Of a stretch of 64,000 nucleotides of DNA, positions 25,723-35,074 are shown piece by piece. Within the stretch, counting starts at the first letter, position 1. Every line of letters begins with the position of its first letter. Location of the stretch: contig JBDNZS010000009.1 of NCBI GenBank assembly GCA_047722935.1, positions 7,006 through 71,005 of the forward strand, read 5' to 3'. Origin of the DNA: Ethanoligenens sp047722935. GTDB lineage: Bacteria > Bacillota > Clostridia > Oscillospirales > Ethanoligenentaceae. The position numbers were made by a program, and so were the translations under genes. Under the pieces are notes generated by a model. It saw only the letters and a list, made by a program, of their open reading frames with translations. It was not told the origin of the DNA and made no database searches.

Positions 25723-27870
25723 ATGGACGACAATGGAATGGGTTCCATGCTGGAAATGTATATCTATGAGGAAAACCAGCTGCTCGATCAATTAGAAGAT
25801 ATCATGTTGGATACGGAAAAGGATGGCGGCCTTTCCACGGAGAATATCAATGAGATTTTCCGTATTATGCACACGATCAAAGGATCTTCCGCCATGATGG
25901 CGTTCAATGGCATTTCTACCTTGGCCCACGCGGTGGAGGATCTGTTTTTTTATATTCGTGAGAACCATCCGGAACACCTTGATATTTCCACTGTTTGTGA
26001 TTTGGTGCTTGCCGGCGCCGACTTTATTAAAGCGGAAGTGGCCAAGATCGAAAACGGGCAGAACGAAGACGGTGATGCATCGGAGATTGAGCAGAATATT
26101 AAAGAGTATCTGGATCAGATTTCCGGAAAGGCATCGTCTGTAAAAGAGATGGAGCCTGCTGTTTCCGCCGCATCGGTTACGGAAGCGGCCGCCGCCGAAG
26201 TGCAGACGTCTGAAGCAGAGTCTTCGGCATCCGTTTCGACCCGCCCGGAAGAGGAAAACGGAAAAAAATACACGGCGCATCTGGTCTTTGAAGAAGGCGG
26301 GCAGATGGAAAACCTGCGGGCGTTTACCATTGTGCGCAACCTTTCGGAATACACGGCGGAGCTGTATACCACTCCGGCAGATTTGCTTGGCACATCGTCC
26401 GAAGTCATTTTAAAGCACGGGTTCGATGCCTTCTTTACCACGGCGGAGACGGAAGAAAAAATCCGCTCTGTTTTTGACGAATCCTTGTACTTAAAGTCGT
26501 ATGAACTGCTGGCAGTCGATTCCTATGACGAGGATGTGTGCGCTGCGGGCGAACCGGAGGCGGCTGAAGCAAAGTCATCCGTACCGCAGGAAGAGGTTGC
26601 TGCCCAACCGGAAGAAAAACAGCAGCCCACATCGCAGCAAATGACAAAAAGTCATCCGGCTACCCAGCAGCCGGAACCCAACAAGGGCGCAAAGCTCAAT
26701 CTCATCAGCGTGAATGTCAATAAATTGGACATGCTGATGAACCTTGTGGGCGAGCTGGTGATTTCCGAATCGATGGTGACTAAGAACCCGGATCTTGCGG
26801 GGCTGGAGCTCGGCAACTTCCATAAAGCCTCGCGCCAATTGCGTAAACTGACTGACGAGTTGCAGGATATCGTGATGTCTATCCGCATGGTGCCTATCGG
26901 CGGCACGTTCCGCAAGATGCAGCGCATCGTGCGCGACATGAGTCGCAAGTTGGGCAAGGACGTGGAGTTTGTCACAGTAGGGGAAGATACTGAAGTCGAT
27001 AAAAACATCATTGACCACCTTTCTGACCCGTTGATGCATTTGATTCGCAACGCCATGGACCATGGCGTTGAGGAGGAAGAGGAACGCGTCGCGGCCGGTA
27101 AACCGCGGAAGGCGCGCATCACGCTTTCTGCACAGGATGCGGGTGGCGATGTAAAAATCTCTGTTTCGGATGACGGCGCTGGGCTTGATAAGGAAAAAAT
27201 CATCCGCAAGGCGCAGGCCAACGGCCTGCTCACCAAACCGGTAAAAGACATGACCGACCGTGAAATTTTTTCACTGATCATGCTTCCCGGTTTTTCTACC
27301 AACGAAAAGGTGACAGAGTTCTCGGGGCGCGGCGTAGGTATGGATGTGGTCAAGCAGAATATAGAGGAAGTCGGCGGCAGCATTTCCATTAAGAGCATCA
27401 AAGGCGAAGGCACCACGATGACCATTGTCATCCCCTTGACCCTTGCTATCGCGGACGCAATGGAGCTTTCGGTCGGCGGCAACATTTACACGCTGCCTAC
27501 TGTATCCATCAAAGAATCGTTCCGGCCCAAAGAGGGCAGCATCTTGTATGATAACGACAACAATGAAATGATTATGATCCGCGGCAATGTTTACCCCATT
27601 ATTCGATTACATAAATTATTTGGCATCACGCCTAAGGTCGACCAACTGCATGAGGGCATCCTCATCATGGTGGAAGGGGAAAACCAGGCGGCCTGTGTTT
27701 TCGCCGACGAGCTCTTGGGAGAACAGCAAGTGGTCGTCAAACCGCTGCCGCAATATCTCATCCGGTGCCATACAAAGGATTCCGGGATTGAAGGCTGCAC
27801 GATTCTTGGGGACGGCAGCATCAGTTTGATTTTGAACGCCAAAGGGCTGATCGACCGTGTGATTGGTTGA
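25723..27870 (+). CDS. cheA: CheA chemotaxis histidine kinase
   Basis: 715 aa with all CheA domains. HPt (about 1-115) with phospho-His50 in IFRIMHTIKGSSAMMAF; a CheY/CheB-binding P2 region (about 185-270); dimerisation helices from about 322 (LDMLMNLVGELVISESMV); ATPase with N-box LIRNAMDHGVE near 440, G1 DDGAGLD near 484 and G2 GRGVGMDVVK; CheW-like domain from about 575. It receives signals from methyl-accepting receptors (none in the window) and phosphorylates CheY and CheB. cheW, cheR and cheB follow. Confidence 0.97.
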   Translation: MDDNGMGSMLEMYIYEENQLLDQLEDIMLDTEKDGGLSTENINEIFRIMHTIKGSSAMMAFNGISTLAHAVEDLFFYIRENHPEHLDISTVCDLVLAGADFIKAEVAKIENGQNEDGDASEIEQNIKEYLDQISGKASSVKEMEPAVSAASVTEAAAAEVQTSEAESSASVSTRPEEENGKKYTAHLVFEEGGQMENLRAFTIVRNLSEYTAELYTTPADLLGTSSEVILKHGFDAFFTTAETEEKIRSVFDESLYLKSYELLAVDSYDEDVCAAGEPEAAEAKSSVPQEEVAAQPEEKQQPTSQQMTKSHPATQQPEPNKGAKLNLISVNVNKLDMLMNLVGELVISESMVTKNPDLAGLELGNFHKASRQLRKLTDELQDIVMSIRMVPIGGTFRKMQRIVRDMSRKLGKDVEFVTVGEDTEVDKNIIDHLSDPLMHLIRNAMDHGVEEEEERVAAGKPRKARITLSAQDAGGDVKISVSDDGAGLDKEKIIRKAQANGLLTKPVKDMTDREIFSLIMLPGFSTNEKVTEFSGRGVGMDVVKQNIEEVGGSISIKSIKGEGTTMTIVIPLTLAIADAMELSVGGNIYTLPTVSIKESFRPKEGSILYDNDNNEMIMIRGNVYPIIRLHKLFGITPKVDQLHEGILIMVEGENQAACVFADELLGEQQVVVKPLPQYLIRCHTKDSGIEGCTILGDGSISLILNAKGLIDRVIG

Positions 27871-27910
27871 CGGTCTGGAAACATTTTGTTTAACAGAAGG
27901 AGCCAGTGCG

Positions 27911-28411
27911 ATGGAAGATATGGAACAGCAACTGACGGTTGCAGGCGAAGAAGACACCCAGCGCGGCAAATATCTGACATTTGAACTGGGCAAGGAAACA
28001 TTCGGCATTGAGATTAAATTTGTGACCGAGATCATCGGCATCCAGCCGATTACGTTTGTCCCTGAAGTGCCGGATTATGTAAAGGGCATTATTAATCTGC
28101 GCGGCAAGGTCATTCCGGTGATCGACATGCGATTGAAATTTAAAAAAGAACCAATCGGATATACAGACCGTACCTGCATCATTGTCATTGATATTGAAGA
28201 AATCCTGCTTGGACTGATCGTGGACAGTGTGGCCGAAGTCATAAATATAAATGACGAAAATATTGTGCCTCCGCCGAGCTATAAGACCGGCTTCCAGAAC
28301 CGGTATATCAAGGGAATCGGCAAAGTGGATACATCGGTTGTCCTGCTGCTCGACTGCAAAAAGCTGATCTCGGACGATGACTTGGACGCTATCAACAACG
28401 CGGCACAATAA
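27911..28411 (+). CDS. cheW: CheW chemotaxis coupling protein
   Basis: 166 aa from ATG 27911, 8 bases after AGAAGGAG; a further in-frame upstream ATG inside the cheA end lacks a ribosome site. Has GKYLTFELGKETFGIEIKFV, FVPEVPDYVKGIINLRGKVI and PVIDMRLKF, the standard CheW beta barrel. It links receptors to CheA. It follows cheA by 40 bp. Confidence 0.96.
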   Translation: MEDMEQQLTVAGEEDTQRGKYLTFELGKETFGIEIKFVTEIIGIQPITFVPEVPDYVKGIINLRGKVIPVIDMRLKFKKEPIGYTDRTCIIVIDIEEILLGLIVDSVAEVININDENIVPPPSYKTGFQNRYIKGIGKVDTSVVLLLDCKKLISDDDLDAINNAAQ

Positions 28412-28536
28412 GGTGTTGGAAAAGCCACGGCGCCGACAGGTGTTCCGGGCTTTTCTTTTATCGCCTGCCGCGGATTGCGCTTCGGCTGCGGGACACAGGG
28501 GCTGCATGGAAGTGACTGGAGAGGGGGATCTATCAT

Positions 28537-29349
28537 TTGCTTACAATTGGACAGGCGGATTTTGAACGATTGACCGGTTATATGCGGCAGAAATACGGGA
28601 TCAATCTTTCCAAAAAGAAAGTGCTGATCGAGGGACGGCTCAGCAATATGATCACCGAGAGAGGGTTTGCGGACTTTCATACTTATTTGAATGCGGTTTT
28701 CGCTGATGGCTCGGGGCAGGAGATTACAACGCTGCTCAACCGGCTGACTACAAACCACACTTACTTCATGCGGGAATCCAATCATTTTGATTATTTTCGC
28801 GATACGGTTCTGCCGCATATAGAATCAACAGAAACTGCCCGCCATGCGCGTGTCTGGTGCGCAGGCTGTTCCACTGGTGAGGAACCTTATACATTGGAAA
28901 TGATTTTGAAAGACCGCTTTGCGGGGCGGCTGCCGGCTTGGAATACGCAGTTGCTTGCAACGGATATTTCAGAGCGGGCCATGGCAATTGCAAAAGAAGG
29001 CGTGTACCCGGCCGAATCAGTAAACAACATGCCCGCTCTATGGAAAATGCGATATTTTGAGAAAGTGGAAAAAGGGATGCATGTCAAAGAAGCGGTTCGG
29101 CGGGATGTTTTGTTCCAGCCATTCAATTTGATGACGGCGATTTTTCCGTTTCGCCAAAAGTTTCATGTGATTTTCTGCCGCAACGTGATGATCTATTTTG
29201 AACGCGACACAAAAATTGCACTGGTCAACAAGTTCTACCAATGCCTCGAAAAGGGCGGATATCTTTTCATCGGGCATTCGGAATCTATCGAGCGGGGGGC
29301 AACTCCGTTCCAATATGTCATGCCCGCAGTCTACCGGAGGGATGAATAG
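28537..29349 (+). CDS. cheR: CheR receptor methyltransferase
   Basis: 270 aa with TTG start and GAGAGGGGGAT upstream. The N-terminal helical domain is followed by the SAM-binding part with TTNHTYFMRESNHFDYF, VWCAGCSTGEEPYTLEMIL and VIFCRNVMIYFERDTKI, matching CheR. It methylates glutamates on chemoreceptors. Its stop lies 1 bp before the cheB start, so translation is probably coupled. Confidence 0.96.
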   Translation: MLTIGQADFERLTGYMRQKYGINLSKKKVLIEGRLSNMITERGFADFHTYLNAVFADGSGQEITTLLNRLTTNHTYFMRESNHFDYFRDTVLPHIESTETARHARVWCAGCSTGEEPYTLEMILKDRFAGRLPAWNTQLLATDISERAMAIAKEGVYPAESVNNMPALWKMRYFEKVEKGMHVKEAVRRDVLFQPFNLMTAIFPFRQKFHVIFCRNVMIYFERDTKIALVNKFYQCLEKGGYLFIGHSESIERGATPFQYVMPAVYRRDE

Positions 29350-29350
29350 A

Positions 29351-30385
29351 ATGGGACTCAAACGTAAGATTCGCGTGTTGGTCGTGGACGATTCCATTAT
29401 GTTCCGGGAGGTGATGGTGCGCGGCATCTCACAGGACCCATCCATCGAGGTCGTGGGTACGGCACAGGATGCCTTTTCCGCACGCGACAAGATTATGGAG
29501 CTGGAACCGGATGTAATGACGCTGGACAACGAGATGCCGCGTGTGAGCGGCGTGGCGTTTTTACGTCAGATTATGGCCGAGCATCCGCTGCCGACGGTTA
29601 TGGTGACCAGCGCGAGCGCATCCATTTTTGATGCGTTGAACGCGGGTGCGGTGGATTTTGTCGGTAAGCCGAATGCATCGCAGGGCGGCAGTGTGCAGAT
29701 CTTTATCCAACAGATGATTATTAAGATCAAGATCGCCTCCACCGCGAAAGTTGGCCAATATAAAAAAAGTGAGTTGGTTTCATCCAACCAAGCATGTGCG
29801 AATAAAGATTGGGTTATTGCCATCGGTGCGTCCACGGGGGGCACCGAGGCGATTCTGGAGGTTGTCCGCGATCTACCGCGCGACCTGCCCGGCATCGTTA
29901 TTGTGCAGCATATGCCGCCGGTCTTTACTCGCATGTATGCCGAGCGGCTGAACAATATTTGTAAACTGGAAGTAGCGGAAGCCAAAAATGGCGATGCGGT
30001 CGTGCCGGGCAAAGCCCTGATTGCACCCGGCGGCTTCCAAATGAAGCTGGTCAAGGAGAGGGGAAGTTATGCGGTGCGCGTTTTTGAGGCAGAGAAAGTC
30101 AATGGACACGCGCCATCAGTGGAAGTGCTGTTTGACTCGGTTGCGGAAAAAGCGGGCAAACAGGCGGTGGGAATCATTCTGACCGGTATGGGGGGCGATG
30201 GCGCCAATGGATTGCTGCACATGCGGCAACAGGGCGCATATACCATCGGGCAGGATGAAAAGAGCTGTGTGGTGTATGGGATGCCTATGGTTGCGTACAA
30301 CATTGGAGCCGTGACCAAGCAGACAGCTCTCTCTTCGATTTCGAACGAACTACTGCGGTTCCTGCGGGAAAGACCGAAATGCTGA
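29351..30385 (+). CDS. cheB: CheB receptor methylesterase/deamidase
   Basis: 344 aa from ATG 29351, 9 bases after GGAGGG. The receiver domain (about 8-125) carries D13-D14 and phospho-D59 (MTLDNEMP). The catalytic domain (about 150-340) has the Ser in IAIGASTGGTEAI, the His in VIVQHMPPVF and the Asp in LTGMGGDGANG. It demethylates receptors when phosphorylated by CheA. This completes cheA-W-R-B; no cheC, cheD or cheV is seen in this window. Confidence 0.97.
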   Translation: MGLKRKIRVLVVDDSIMFREVMVRGISQDPSIEVVGTAQDAFSARDKIMELEPDVMTLDNEMPRVSGVAFLRQIMAEHPLPTVMVTSASASIFDALNAGAVDFVGKPNASQGGSVQIFIQQMIIKIKIASTAKVGQYKKSELVSSNQACANKDWVIAIGASTGGTEAILEVVRDLPRDLPGIVIVQHMPPVFTRMYAERLNNICKLEVAEAKNGDAVVPGKALIAPGGFQMKLVKERGSYAVRVFEAEKVNGHAPSVEVLFDSVAEKAGKQAVGIILTGMGGDGANGLLHMRQQGAYTIGQDEKSCVVYGMPMVAYNIGAVTKQTALSSISNELLRFLRERPKC

Positions 30386-30465
30386 CAAAATTTCCAGATA
30401 TGTGTCTGAAATTGAATGTTTTAGAAAAAATTTAGATTGTAATCGCGTTTTCCTCGATATGGCAC

Positions 30466-30492
30466 TAAAGAGCTGCGGTTTTCGGACGATAA
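30466..30492 (+). promoter_or_regulatory. Sigma-28 promoter of flaG
   Basis: TAAA (30466-30469), 15-base spacer, GACGATAA (30485-30492), one mismatch to GCCGATAA. It lies 34 bp before the flaG start and would also serve fliD-fliS. Confidence 0.82.
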
Positions 30493-30525
30493 AGTAGGTA
30501 GTGCAATTAGGAGAGGATGACCGCC

Positions 30526-30906
30526 ATGCAGATCGACAACATTCATTCCCTGCAAGTGACTGATGTTCCGCAACCACCGATTGTTGCCGGAACGCCTGCC
30601 GTAAACACCGAAATTTACGGGCAGAAAAAAAGCAATACGGACGACAACGGGACAGAAGGGCAAAACAATGCCGGGCGGCGTGCGACCAAACGGGTTGAGG
30701 AACAACTGGACCAGCTCAACCGTGCCGCGCAGCAGAACCAGCGCCATATCCAGTATACGATTCTTGAACAGCCGCACACGGTGATTCTTCAAATTGTAGA
30801 TACCGAGACGGGTAAGGTGCTGGATGAGATCCCTTCGGAAAAAATGGTCAAGCTGGTGGATGCGATGCAGACGGCGGCGGGCGGTCGCTTAGATAGAAAA
30901 ATTTAG
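30526..30906 (+). CDS. flaG: FlaG flagellar protein
   Basis: 126 aa from ATG 30526, nine bases after AGGAGAGG; ATG 30517 is too close. The C-terminal half has KRVEEQLDQLNRAAQQNQRH and VILQIVDTETGKVLDEIPSE KMVKLVDAM in sequence, the FlaG/YvyC family core. FlaG influences filament length in some species. It lies just upstream of fliD, as in Bacillus, and behind a sigma-28 promoter. Confidence 0.9.
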   Translation: MQIDNIHSLQVTDVPQPPIVAGTPAVNTEIYGQKKSNTDDNGTEGQNNAGRRATKRVEEQLDQLNRAAQQNQRHIQYTILEQPHTVILQIVDTETGKVLDEIPSEKMVKLVDAMQTAAGGRLDRKI

Positions 30907-31048
30907 CCTGCATTTGGTTGGCGTGCCAGCCAGTGCACAGGCATGTACACAATTGATGTTTTATGATCGACACAATATCGGAACGGTTGTTTTCCGGCAG
31001 GTTTGCCGTGTTCCATATGGTATCGTTTGAAAGGAGTGTGAGGTTTAT

Positions 31049-33241
31049 ATGTCCACTATTTCCGGTTTGACATCTCCGAGCAGCAGCTCCAGCTCCAACT
31101 CCAGTTCCAGTACGACCAATATTTATAACGGGCATATTTTTGGATTGGCGTCGGGACTGGACGTGGACAGCATGGTTACGGGCATGACCACCGATGTGCA
31201 GCAGCAGATCGATCAGGCCAACCAGAAAAAACAGACCCTGCAATGGCAGCAGACCGATTACCAGACAGTGGTGACCGCGCTCAATACATTCAACAGCGCA
31301 TACTTGGCGCTTTCCGGTTCCGGCAGCATTACCGGCAACAATGCGCTGCAAACCTATATGGCATCCAGTGATAATTCCGCCGTTACGGCGGTGGCACAGC
31401 AAGGCGCTACCGGTACCCCCAGAAGCATGACTGTATACCAGAACGCAACAACTGCAGCCTTTACCACCTCATCTGCCAATAATGTGATCACAGGGCAGGT
31501 GGATCTGACTAATTCTTCAAATGTGACGGCTCTTGAGGGCAATGCATTCAACTTCACCGTGGACGGTGTGACGAAAGCGATCACGCTGACAGCCAGTGAT
31601 GTTTCGGCCAACAACGGAGACGTGGCAAACGCGCTGCAAGGCGAGATCAACAGCGCGTTTGGATGGGACAGCAGCGCAGCGAGTGCAAATGGCCCGCGGG
31701 TAACCGTTAGTCTGAACAGCAGCGGCTATGCGGTGTTTTCTCCCGGTGCATATACGGATGCTTCCGGGAACAGCACAACCTACAACACAGCATTCACCGT
31801 ATCTGGACTGACAACCACGGACAGCACCGGCAACATCACTACGAACACGACGGGGCTGAATGCTTTGACCGGAAGCACGTCGGCTGCCAACAACCGCCTC
31901 AACCGCAATCTGACGGTCGCACAACTGCTGTCCAATGCAGGCGTGACACTGGATAGCAGTTCTCAATACAGTGTGCAAATCAACGGTCAATCGGTGACCT
32001 TAAATGGGAGCGATTCCATTTTCAAGGCGCTCCAGACAATCAACGCGGCGGGTACGGGCGCTACACTTGCCTATTCCTCCACGACGGGAGCAATGACGGC
32101 GACAGCCTCAAGCTCCGGTGCAGCGTCTAACTTTTCTTTGGGGAGCGGAGCGGCGACTGACCCGACAACGTCCAACGACATCAGCACAGCGTTTTTGGAA
32201 GCACTGGGCTTCTCCGCTGCACAGGCGTCAGGCGAGACGACGGCAGCGATGCAGGGCAATTCCATCGCCGGTGTTACCGGCGGACAGGACGCGCTCTTTT
32301 CCATAGACGGCGGGAACACACGGATGGCGCGCAGCTCCAATTCGTTCACGCTGGATAATGTGAATTATACCATCAACGGCACAGTCTCCAGCGCGGCGAC
32401 GGCGAATATCTCGTTTACGCAGGATACCAGTACAGCGGTCAAGAGTGTCCAAGGTTTTGTAACGGCGTACAATGCGCTGCTTGCCACAATCACCACCTAC
32501 ACCAACACCAAACCGGATGCGGACTACAAACCTTTGACCGATTCGCAGAAGAGCAGCATGTCCGATACGGATATTGCCAATTGGAACGCAAAAGCGTCGG
32601 CGGGCGTCCTGTTCAATGACGATACCTTGAATGGTTTGCAGCAGCAACTGCGTGATATGATCAGCGCTTCCGTAACCACGTCCGACGGCACAACGATTTC
32701 ACTTGCCAATCTGGGCATTCGTGAGAGCACTGTGGACACGGGTGACGACGACTCAACTCCCGGCCAGTTGACCTTTGATAATGGGAGCACTGATACGTTG
32801 GTGAGTATGCTGCAAACCAATCCGCAGCAGGTGCAGGATTTGTTCACGATGCAATCCAATTCGCCCTATGTTATCAATGACACCGCGACGGTGACAATGG
32901 CGAACGGCACCACGGAAAATCGCCAGACTTTTCGCAAAAATTCAGAAGGGCTTGCTTACCGCTTACAGGATATTATCAACGATTACACGACCACCGGCAG
33001 TACGTCCAGCGTGCAGGGCCAGCTGATCTCTTTGCTGGGCAGCTCTTCTGACGGAAACCAGCTGAATTCAATTTACGATCAGATTACAGACATGAACAGC
33101 CAAATCACGGCCCTTAACACAAAAATGACCGACAAAAAGAATGCGCTGTATGCGAAATTTTCCACTTTGGAATCCTTTATGGCAAAAATGAATTCCCAGA
33201 GCGGGGTATTGGCTTCTTTGTCAAGCAGTAGCGGGAGTTGA
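31049..33241 (+). CDS. fliD: FliD filament cap protein
   Basis: 730 aa, at the long end of the family. A Ser-rich leader is followed by the FliD N-domain (HIFGLASGLDVDSMVTGMTT and a coiled coil to about 110). The exposed middle is Thr/Ser/Asn-rich. The FliD C-domain (about 460-720) contains VKSVQGFVTAYNALLATITT and the terminal coiled coil DQITDMNSQITALNTKMTDK. It caps the filament and folds incoming flagellin. Start ATG 31049 follows AAAGGAGTGTGAGG. The stop overlaps the fliS leader. Confidence 0.94.
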   Translation: MSTISGLTSPSSSSSSNSSSSTTNIYNGHIFGLASGLDVDSMVTGMTTDVQQQIDQANQKKQTLQWQQTDYQTVVTALNTFNSAYLALSGSGSITGNNALQTYMASSDNSAVTAVAQQGATGTPRSMTVYQNATTAAFTTSSANNVITGQVDLTNSSNVTALEGNAFNFTVDGVTKAITLTASDVSANNGDVANALQGEINSAFGWDSSAASANGPRVTVSLNSSGYAVFSPGAYTDASGNSTTYNTAFTVSGLTTTDSTGNITTNTTGLNALTGSTSAANNRLNRNLTVAQLLSNAGVTLDSSSQYSVQINGQSVTLNGSDSIFKALQTINAAGTGATLAYSSTTGAMTATASSSGAASNFSLGSGAATDPTTSNDISTAFLEALGFSAAQASGETTAAMQGNSIAGVTGGQDALFSIDGGNTRMARSSNSFTLDNVNYTINGTVSSAATANISFTQDTSTAVKSVQGFVTAYNALLATITTYTNTKPDADYKPLTDSQKSSMSDTDIANWNAKASAGVLFNDDTLNGLQQQLRDMISASVTTSDGTTISLANLGIRESTVDTGDDDSTPGQLTFDNGSTDTLVSMLQTNPQQVQDLFTMQSNSPYVINDTATVTMANGTTENRQTFRKNSEGLAYRLQDIINDYTTTGSTSSVQGQLISLLGSSSDGNQLNSIYDQITDMNSQITALNTKMTDKKNALYAKFSTLESFMAKMNSQSGVLASLSSSSGS

Positions 33242-33246
33242 AAACA

Positions 33247-33627
33247 ATGGCATTTAATCCATATCAGTATTATAAAAATCAGGCGCTGGAAACGAGCAGC
33301 CAGTATGAGCTGGTGGGCCGTTGCTATGGGGATGCGTCCCTTTCGCTTAAGCGCGCGCAGGCATATATCGATGGAAAAAATTATGAACAGGCAAACAACA
33401 GCGTCTTAAAAGCGCAGAAGATATTAGCCGGGCTCGATGGTGCGCTGGATATGCAGTTTGAAATTGCACAGCAGTTGCACACTCTTTATGCATACATGCA
33501 GAAAAAGCTGTTTAAAGCAAACCTTGCAAAGGATAAAGCGGCGCTGGATGTTGTGGCCGGTATGTTGGGCGAATTGCGTGACACTTGGGAACAGGCCGTA
33601 AAAAATTACAAAAAGATTCAGGCGTAA
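33247..33627 (+). CDS. fliS: FliS flagellin chaperone
   Basis: 126 aa from ATG 33247. MAFNPYQYYKNQALETSSQY, ELVGRCYGDASLSLKRAQAY and NNSVLKAQKILAGLDGALDM with IAQQLHTLYAYMQKKLFKAN are FliS helices. FliS binds the flagellin C-terminus and blocks premature assembly. It starts 5 bp after the fliD stop. Confidence 0.95.
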   Translation: MAFNPYQYYKNQALETSSQYELVGRCYGDASLSLKRAQAYIDGKNYEQANNSVLKAQKILAGLDGALDMQFEIAQQLHTLYAYMQKKLFKANLAKDKAALDVVAGMLGELRDTWEQAVKNYKKIQA

Positions 33628-33685
33628 CTGCATGTGGGGCGGGTAGTCCGCCGGCGGTGCTGTGTGTCTGTGCAGGTGTTAAGTA

Positions 33686-34024
33686 ATGAAACAAACCGAT
33701 TGCAGCATTGTGTGGGATACCACGGAACAGATGGCAGAAGCGATTCGCCGCGAGGATATGGCGCTTTTGGGTCTGGCAATTGAAAAAAGGCAGGCTTGCC
33801 TAGAGCGGTTGGCGCTTCCGGGTACTGATATTTCGTTGGCGGACAAAGCGTTGCTTGTGCGGGCTATGGCGCTGGACAAACAGGTCTGTGCGGATGCGCA
33901 GGCACTTCTGGCGCAGTACCAAAAAGATATTGGACAGTATGAAGCAAAAGTAAAGGGCCTGCTCCGGTATGAGAGCCATCAGCTGAATTTATCGCAGGGG
34001 CAGCTGATGGACCGGAAACGGTAA
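33686..34024 (+). CDS. Small helical protein, FliT-like position
   Basis: 112 aa, fully helical, with no clear motif. It includes IRREDMALLGLAIEKRQACL and MALDKQVCADAQALLAQYQK. In many Firmicutes the gene after fliS is fliT, a FliD chaperone of this size and make-up, so that is the favoured guess. Sequence alone does not prove it. AGGTG lies a few bases before ATG 33686. Confidence 0.6.
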   Translation: MKQTDCSIVWDTTEQMAEAIRREDMALLGLAIEKRQACLERLALPGTDISLADKALLVRAMALDKQVCADAQALLAQYQKDIGQYEAKVKGLLRYESHQLNLSQGQLMDRKR

Positions 34025-34146
34025 ATACGGCTTGGCGCGCTGCTTGTCGGAGCGATCAGCATAGCCTTTACCAGTATGCGCTGAAGAGCCGGCTGGTGGA
34101 TTTGCCGCTTGAAAAAGTTTAAAAGATTGTATAGAACGCCGTCGGG

Positions 34147-34172
34147 GTTTCGCACACGATCCCAAGCGAAAC
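34147..34172 (+). other. Inverted repeat upstream of motA
   Basis: GTTTCGC and GCGAAAC pair perfectly, and flanking CGCC/GGCG extend the stem past a bulge. It ends 10 bp before the motA ribosome site GGAG. No T-run. It may be a translation-control hairpin. Confidence 0.4.
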
Positions 34173-34190
34173 GGCGGATTGGAGCTTTTT

Positions 34191-34991
34191 ATGAACATCA
34201 CGTTATTGATTGGTCTGGTTATTGCATTTGGCGGGGTTCTGTTCGGTTTTGTCAGTGAGGGCGGGGCGCTTGCAAACCTGTTGAAGCTGCCGGCTTTTAT
34301 GATCGTGGTTGGCGGCACGATTGGCACCGCGTTCATCAGCTTTCCTATTAGCAATATCAAAAAAATCCCCAGTGCGTTCAAAGCTATGATGTTTCAGAAA
34401 AAGCACGATTATCCCCAATTGATCGAAATGATGTGTGAGGTCGCCAACAAAGCCCGGCGCGACGGCCTGCTCTCGCTGGAGAGCGAAGCGGATAAGATCA
34501 AGGATCCTTTCATTAAAAAAGGACTTGGATATATTGCCGACGGTGCTGACCCGGAATTTCTTAAGCAGCTGCTCAACAACGAGATTGAAGCCAATTTCAA
34601 AAAAGTTGAAGATGCTGCAAAAGTATTAGAGGGAATGGGCGGCACATCCCCGACAATGGGTGTTTTGGGTACGGTTATGGGTATGACAACGGTGCTGGGG
34701 CATATGGGCAGCGACACCAGTCATATCGGCACGGAGATCGCGGGCGCCTTTATTGCCACAATGTATGGCGTGGGCATCGGGAATCTCGTCTGGCTGCCGC
34801 TGGGCAACCAGATGAAGGTAACGGCCATGCATGAAGCGGAACATCAGGAGATCATGATGGAAGGCTTGCTGGCAATCCAATCCGGCGAACCATCCTCGCG
34901 CCTGAAAGACAGGCTGTACGCAAAGGTCGGAGAAGTGGGCAAAAAAGGCGCAAAAGCAGAAAAAGGGCAACCGGTGGGGACGGAAGCCTGA
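34191..34991 (+). CDS. motA: MotA flagellar stator protein
   Basis: 266 aa from ATG 34191, 7 bases after GGAG (in-frame TTG 34179 is less likely). Four membrane segments. The cytoplasmic loop has VANKARRDGLLSLESEADKI, with the charged residues that touch FliG. TM3 has SPTMGVLGTVMGMTTVLGHM with the conserved proline, and TM4 has AGAFIATMYGVGIGNLVWLP. With MotB it forms the ion-driven stator. This is the complete stator pair, in contrast to the lone motA-like gene at 5789. Confidence 0.95.
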   Translation: MNITLLIGLVIAFGGVLFGFVSEGGALANLLKLPAFMIVVGGTIGTAFISFPISNIKKIPSAFKAMMFQKKHDYPQLIEMMCEVANKARRDGLLSLESEADKIKDPFIKKGLGYIADGADPEFLKQLLNNEIEANFKKVEDAAKVLEGMGGTSPTMGVLGTVMGMTTVLGHMGSDTSHIGTEIAGAFIATMYGVGIGNLVWLPLGNQMKVTAMHEAEHQEIMMEGLLAIQSGEPSSRLKDRLYAKVGEVGKKGAKAEKGQPVGTEA

Positions 34992-35074
34992 TTGACCGCG
35001 CAGTGGGGCGGAATGGAATGTCACATGGCGCGGGCAACGGTGGGTCCGCGCTGTTTTTATAAGGAGAACCGTTC

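Noticed and set aside
24714..25748. 344-codon open frame antisense to the GT2-TPR gene
   Set aside because: No motif and no ribosome site; overlaps a gene with clear GT2 domain.
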